From contig JAKUNX010000055.1 of assembly GCA_022451835.1 (NCBI GenBank), forward strand, positions 1-10,607: a DNA stretch of 10,607 nt, read 5' to 3'. Below are positions 8,482 to 10,607 of this stretch, piece after piece (position 1 is the first letter of the stretch; each line of letters opens with the position of its first letter). The notes beneath the pieces are model-generated. The model was not told where the DNA came from and made no database searches. It worked only from the letters and a program-made list of their open reading frames with translations. Origin of the DNA: Candidatus Poseidoniaceae archaeon. GTDB taxonomy: Archaea > Thermoplasmatota > Poseidoniia > Poseidoniales > Poseidoniaceae. The position numbers and the translations under genes are program-made.

Positions 8482-8552
8482 GGTGTGCAGAAACATCACC
8501 CAGTCTATGAAGAAAAGGCTAGTATCTGAATTCTGGTGAAAATAGTTCTATG

Positions 8553-8561
8553 GATATAATC
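8553..8561. promoter_or_regulatory. TATA-like box in divergent region
   Basis: GATATAATC is the most TATA-like sequence between the YjbQ gene and the zinc-finger gene, and it is close to symmetric. On the plus strand it would give a leader of about 13 nt to the ATG at 8596. On the minus strand it would give a leader of roughly 50 nt to the YjbQ start at 8481. Which gene it serves cannot be decided from sequence. Confidence 0.3.
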
Positions 8562-8567
8562 AAGCAT

Positions 8568-8574
8568 CTAAAAG
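8568..8574 (+). promoter_or_regulatory. Candidate TATA box for the membrane zinc-finger gene
   Basis: CTAAAAG is centred 25 nt before the ATG at 8596, the spacing expected for a leaderless start. It resembles the CTAAAAA box before the gene at 10177. The cytosine-rich stretch between it and the ATG contains no Shine-Dalgarno. Confidence 0.35.
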
Positions 8575-8595
8575 CCTAAACCCCCACCAAATGTC

Positions 8596-9240
8596 ATGAA
8601 GCGAGCAATTCTAGCGGGATTCCTTGTTTTATTGCTGTGCCCAATTGCTAGTGCAGAAACTTACCGAATTAGTGGCAAAGCAACATATGCAGACAACACA
8701 CCAGTGTCCTTAGACTACGTCTATGTTGAATGTGAGGTTGGAGCATATGAATGCTATCAATACCGAGGTACTAAAGCGATGACAGATGCTTATGGCGATT
8801 TTACTGTAGTTATCGATGCGGGCGATGAAGAAGACGGCATTGATATTTTATTATCACTACGCGGCGAAAACTTCACTCACGTTATTGATTTAGCCCAACA
8901 TCAAAACTCACCCGAAGGCAAAGTGTATCAAGATTTGAGATTAAATCAGAACCCAGCAATATCAGGGGTTTTCATGGGGTTTGGTTGTTTTATTGTACTG
9001 TTTGTTGTAGCGTTTGTCTCAGTCTTACTGCGAACTGGTAGAAGGCTAGCAACCAAAGAAGGCAGACTCGAGTTCGTTGGCTATCGCAAGGCGCGTCAAC
9101 TCGAATGTCCAGTTTGTAAAGAGATGATTTTTCAGCATGAAATGGTCAAGCATCTGATAGTTGACCATGATATTGAACCCGTTGAAGCAGGTAAGATGAC
9201 CGGGATGGTCATGCGTAAAACTTGGTCAGAAGAGGAATAA
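8596..9240 (+). CDS. Secreted beta-domain / membrane helix / cytoplasmic zinc-finger protein
   Basis: This is not a named family that I recognise, but its parts are clear. Residues 1-20 form a signal peptide (Lys-Arg, a hydrophobic core, then ASA before Glu21). Residues about 22-118 look like a small extracellular beta-sandwich of the carboxypeptidase-regulatory or transthyretin-like type (ISGKATYADNTPV, then MTDAYGDFTVVID). A single membrane helix spans about 122-145, followed by Arg-rich RTGRR and KEGR, which puts the C-terminus in the cytoplasm. The tail has a C-x2-C-x11-H-x4-H zinc-finger pattern (C171, C174, H186, H191). The topology suggests linking an outside domain to a metal-bound inside module, for protein contact or signalling, but this is inferred. 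An ATG 5 bp upstream is followed at once by a stop, so 8596 is the start. The aldo/keto reductase follows after 38 bp and may be co-transcribed. Confidence 0.85.
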   Translation: MKRAILAGFLVLLLCPIASAETYRISGKATYADNTPVSLDYVYVECEVGAYECYQYRGTKAMTDAYGDFTVVIDAGDEEDGIDILLSLRGENFTHVIDLAQHQNSPEGKVYQDLRLNQNPAISGVFMGFGCFIVLFVVAFVSVLLRTGRRLATKEGRLEFVGYRKARQLECPVCKEMIFQHEMVKHLIVDHDIEPVEAGKMTGMVMRKTWSEEE

Positions 9241-9264
9241 TCGGGGGATTCATCAACCTCCTCC

Positions 9265-9278
9265 AATTACGCGTAATT
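9265..9278. promoter_or_regulatory. Perfect 14-bp palindrome abutting the aldo/keto reductase start
   Basis: AATTACGCGTAATT is its own reverse complement over all 14 bases and ends at the base before the ATG at 9279. Perfect palindromes of this length are uncommon by chance, and the position would block a start-proximal transcription start site or ribosome access, as a repressor operator would. No regulator gene is seen next to it. It lies in the 38-bp gap after the zinc-finger gene. Confidence 0.45.
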
Positions 9279-10115
9279 ATGCGAATTAGCCATGCAATGC
9301 CAAATGGAGAAACAGCCTTCGAACATGATATACCTCAATTTGGCCTTGGAGTATTTTTGATGTCCGATGATGGTGAATGCAAGTCATCAGTTCTTAACGC
9401 TCTAAAGGCGGGTTACACTCACATAGATACTGCAAGAGCATACAATAACGAACATGAGGTTGGTCAAGCAATTAGAGAATCTGGAGTTGATAGAAACTCA
9501 GTATTCATTACTACTAAACTGCGACGTGGCCATGCAACTGGTTACGAAGAGACAATTGAACATTGTAAGAAGTCTTTGGAACTCCTTGATATGGATTATA
9601 TCGATCTTTATCTTGTTCATGCTCCGCCAGAAAATCCTGATCACCGAGCTCCTGTGTGGCAGGCGATGGAATATTGCCTAGAGCAGGGCTGGGTAAAATC
9701 AATTGGTGTGTCTAATTATGGGCCAGCTCATCTAGAAGCGATGAAAGGTTATGCTAAATATATGCCAAGCGTTAACCAAGTTGAGTTCAATCCTTGGCTG
9801 CAGCGACCTGAATTAAAGCAGGCGACAGAAGCAGCGGGCGCTAAGGTGATGGCCTACTCTCCACTAGCTAGAGGCCATAAGGTAGACGATCCAAAACTTG
9901 AGAAAATTGCCAATGAACTAGATTGCACTCCAGCACAGGTAGCGATAAAATTCTGTTATGACGAGGGCTGTATTACTATACCTAAGTCAAGTAATCCACA
10001 AAGGATAATTGAGAACATCGCATCACTTGGAGTAGACATATCTTCGCATTACGATGAAATCAAGGCGCTCGAATGTAATTATGTCTCTGGCTGGGACCCA
10101 ACTACTGAACCATAA
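9279..10115 (+). CDS. Aldo/keto reductase
   Basis: This 278-residue protein belongs to the NAD(P)H-dependent aldo/keto reductase superfamily, cytoplasmic single-domain TIM barrels that reduce aldehydes and ketones. The catalytic tetrad is complete: D50 and Y55 in the HIDTARAYNNE motif, K80 in ITTK and H114 in YLVHAP. Other family marks are IPQFGLGVF near the N-terminus, GWVKSIGVSNYG (137-148), NQVEFNPW (166-173), AYSPLARG, and the cofactor-binding IPKS...RIIEN segment (234-246). It resembles the diketo or glyoxal reductase type (B. subtilis YvgN-like), but the substrate cannot be read from sequence. The ATG at 9279 is chosen because the frame upstream runs back through a non-ATG start inside the previous gene; an ATG at 9297 is a less likely alternative. 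No Shine-Dalgarno is seen, and a 14-bp palindrome abuts the start. Confidence 0.95.
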   Translation: MRISHAMPNGETAFEHDIPQFGLGVFLMSDDGECKSSVLNALKAGYTHIDTARAYNNEHEVGQAIRESGVDRNSVFITTKLRRGHATGYEETIEHCKKSLELLDMDYIDLYLVHAPPENPDHRAPVWQAMEYCLEQGWVKSIGVSNYGPAHLEAMKGYAKYMPSVNQVEFNPWLQRPELKQATEAAGAKVMAYSPLARGHKVDDPKLEKIANELDCTPAQVAIKFCYDEGCITIPKSSNPQRIIENIASLGVDISSHYDEIKALECNYVSGWDPTTEP

Positions 10116-10143
10116 ACCAATCTGTGCACAAACGTCGGGCAAA

Positions 10144-10153
10144 CTAAAAAAAA
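10144..10153 (+). promoter_or_regulatory. Candidate TATA box for the gene at 10177
   Basis: CTAAAAAAAA is centred about 29 nt before the ATG at 10177, in the 61-bp gap after the aldo/keto reductase. The spacing fits a leaderless or nearly leaderless transcript. The intervening sequence is C-rich and has no Shine-Dalgarno. Confidence 0.35.
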
Positions 10154-10176
10154 CCCAATTCGGCACCGAGCCCCCA

Positions 10177-10584
10177 ATGTCGACTAATTTTTGGGATGCT
10201 AAGATTCCTGAAGACGAGGAAAAACCGGTCCAACAAAACGAGGTTGAACCAGTTGAAATGCCAGATACAGAGCAATCTGATAAAATTCAACTTCCTAATC
10301 CATTAAAAATTCAAGTTGATGGTAAAGCAGCGGAGTTCCAACTCGAAAACCAAACAGAATTGTCTTATGAAGCGATTCGAGCAATCATTGCTAGTAATGA
10401 ATTTTGGATAATCAATCTAGACCAAGACAGAAATAGTTTTTTTCAGATGCACATCGAGAGTGGGCAGATTGAGTACTGGACTGATGGCGCAATGCAACAT
10501 CAGCAAATTGCAAAAATGCTAATGCTCACTGCAAAGGAAAGCTATAATATCCGAACTTTTGTGATTTCTTACTCGGTACTATGA
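10177..10584 (+). CDS. Small acidic protein, function unknown
   Basis: This 135-residue protein is not one I recognise. Residues 1-37 are rich in Glu, Asp, Pro and Gln and look disordered. Residues about 42-135 look like a compact alpha/beta domain: alternating strands (LKIQVDG, AEFQLEN), a helix (YEAIRAIIAS), aromatic-rich strands (EFWIINLDQ, SFFQMHI, GQIEYWTDG), then a helix (QQIAKMLMLTAKESY) and a final strand. There is no signal peptide or membrane helix. The frame is open further upstream into the aldo/keto reductase gene, but the ATG at 10177 avoids a 62-bp overlap and has an AT-rich box about 29 nt before it. It may be co-transcribed with the reductase; no functional link is evident. 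Confidence 0.7.
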   Translation: MSTNFWDAKIPEDEEKPVQQNEVEPVEMPDTEQSDKIQLPNPLKIQVDGKAAEFQLENQTELSYEAIRAIIASNEFWIINLDQDRNSFFQMHIESGQIEYWTDGAMQHQQIAKMLMLTAKESYNIRTFVISYSVL

Positions 10585-10607
10585 GTAATTGACACAATAT
10601 TTAGACT

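Noticed and set aside
8610..8645. Lipoprotein signal (Cys15 in the zinc-finger protein).
   Set aside because: The residues before Cys15 (LLL) do not fit a lipobox, and a normal signal-peptidase site (ASA) follows at residues 18-20.
9222..9278. Longer aldo/keto reductase beginning with a TTG at 9222.
   Set aside because: It would overlap the preceding gene and add residues unlike the family N-terminus; the ATG at 9279 fits better.
10054..10176. Upstream extension of the last gene into the aldo/keto reductase.
   Set aside because: It would overlap the reductase by 62 bp, and the extra residues are low in quality and basic, unlike the rest; the ATG at 10177 has a better context.
10590..10607. 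AT-rich stretch at the right edge as a promoter for the next gene.
   Set aside because: The window ends before any start codon, so spacing cannot be judged.
1..10607. Mobile element, CRISPR array, toxin-antitoxin or defence system.
   Set aside because: No transposase, integrase, regular repeat-spacer array, terminal inverted repeats or recognisable defence domain was found on either strand.

Overview
The window looks archaeal and is probably from a marine, Thermoplasmatota-like lineage such as Marine Group II (Poseidoniia). This is an inference. It rests on the near absence of Shine-Dalgarno motifs before the genes, on AT-rich TATA-like boxes about 25-30 nt before several start codons (the spacing expected for leaderless archaeal transcripts), on very tight gene packing, and on the mix of an archaeal-style YjbQ, a PEP synthase and large lineage-specific helical and TPR proteins. 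No rRNA, tRNA, insertion sequence, CRISPR array, integrase or phage gene was seen, so this is ordinary chromosomal sequence rather than an obvious island. No stretch over 300 bp lacks a gene.

Layout: (1) 2-136 (+) is the last 44 codons of a gene that starts before the window. (2) 137-2791 (-) is an 884-residue helical protein built of diverged repeats, whose stop codon directly abuts that of the partial gene. (3) 2792-2970 is a 179-bp divergent regulatory region with a 9-bp inverted repeat and a 10-bp direct repeat. (4) 2971-5277 (+) is a 768-residue TPR protein anchored by one N-terminal membrane helix. (5) 5284-7938 (-) is phosphoenolpyruvate synthase, convergent with the TPR gene and 6 bp from it. 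(6) 8020-8481 (-) is a YjbQ/UPF0047 protein upstream of PEP synthase on the same strand. (7) 8596-9240 (+) is a secreted beta-domain, membrane helix and cytoplasmic zinc-finger protein. (8) 9279-10115 (+) is an aldo/keto reductase preceded immediately by a perfect 14-bp palindrome. (9) 10177-10584 (+) is a small unrecognised acidic protein.

Functionally, PEP synthase is the entry enzyme of gluconeogenesis from pyruvate. YjbQ is a small enzyme linked in bacteria to a secondary thiamine-phosphate synthase activity. The aldo/keto reductase is a general NAD(P)H-dependent carbonyl reductase. The large repeat protein and the TPR protein look like scaffolds and share a divergent control region. Nothing in the sequence ties all these genes into one pathway. 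The most interesting material is the repeat architecture of the 884-residue protein, the membrane zinc-finger protein and the two candidate operator regions.
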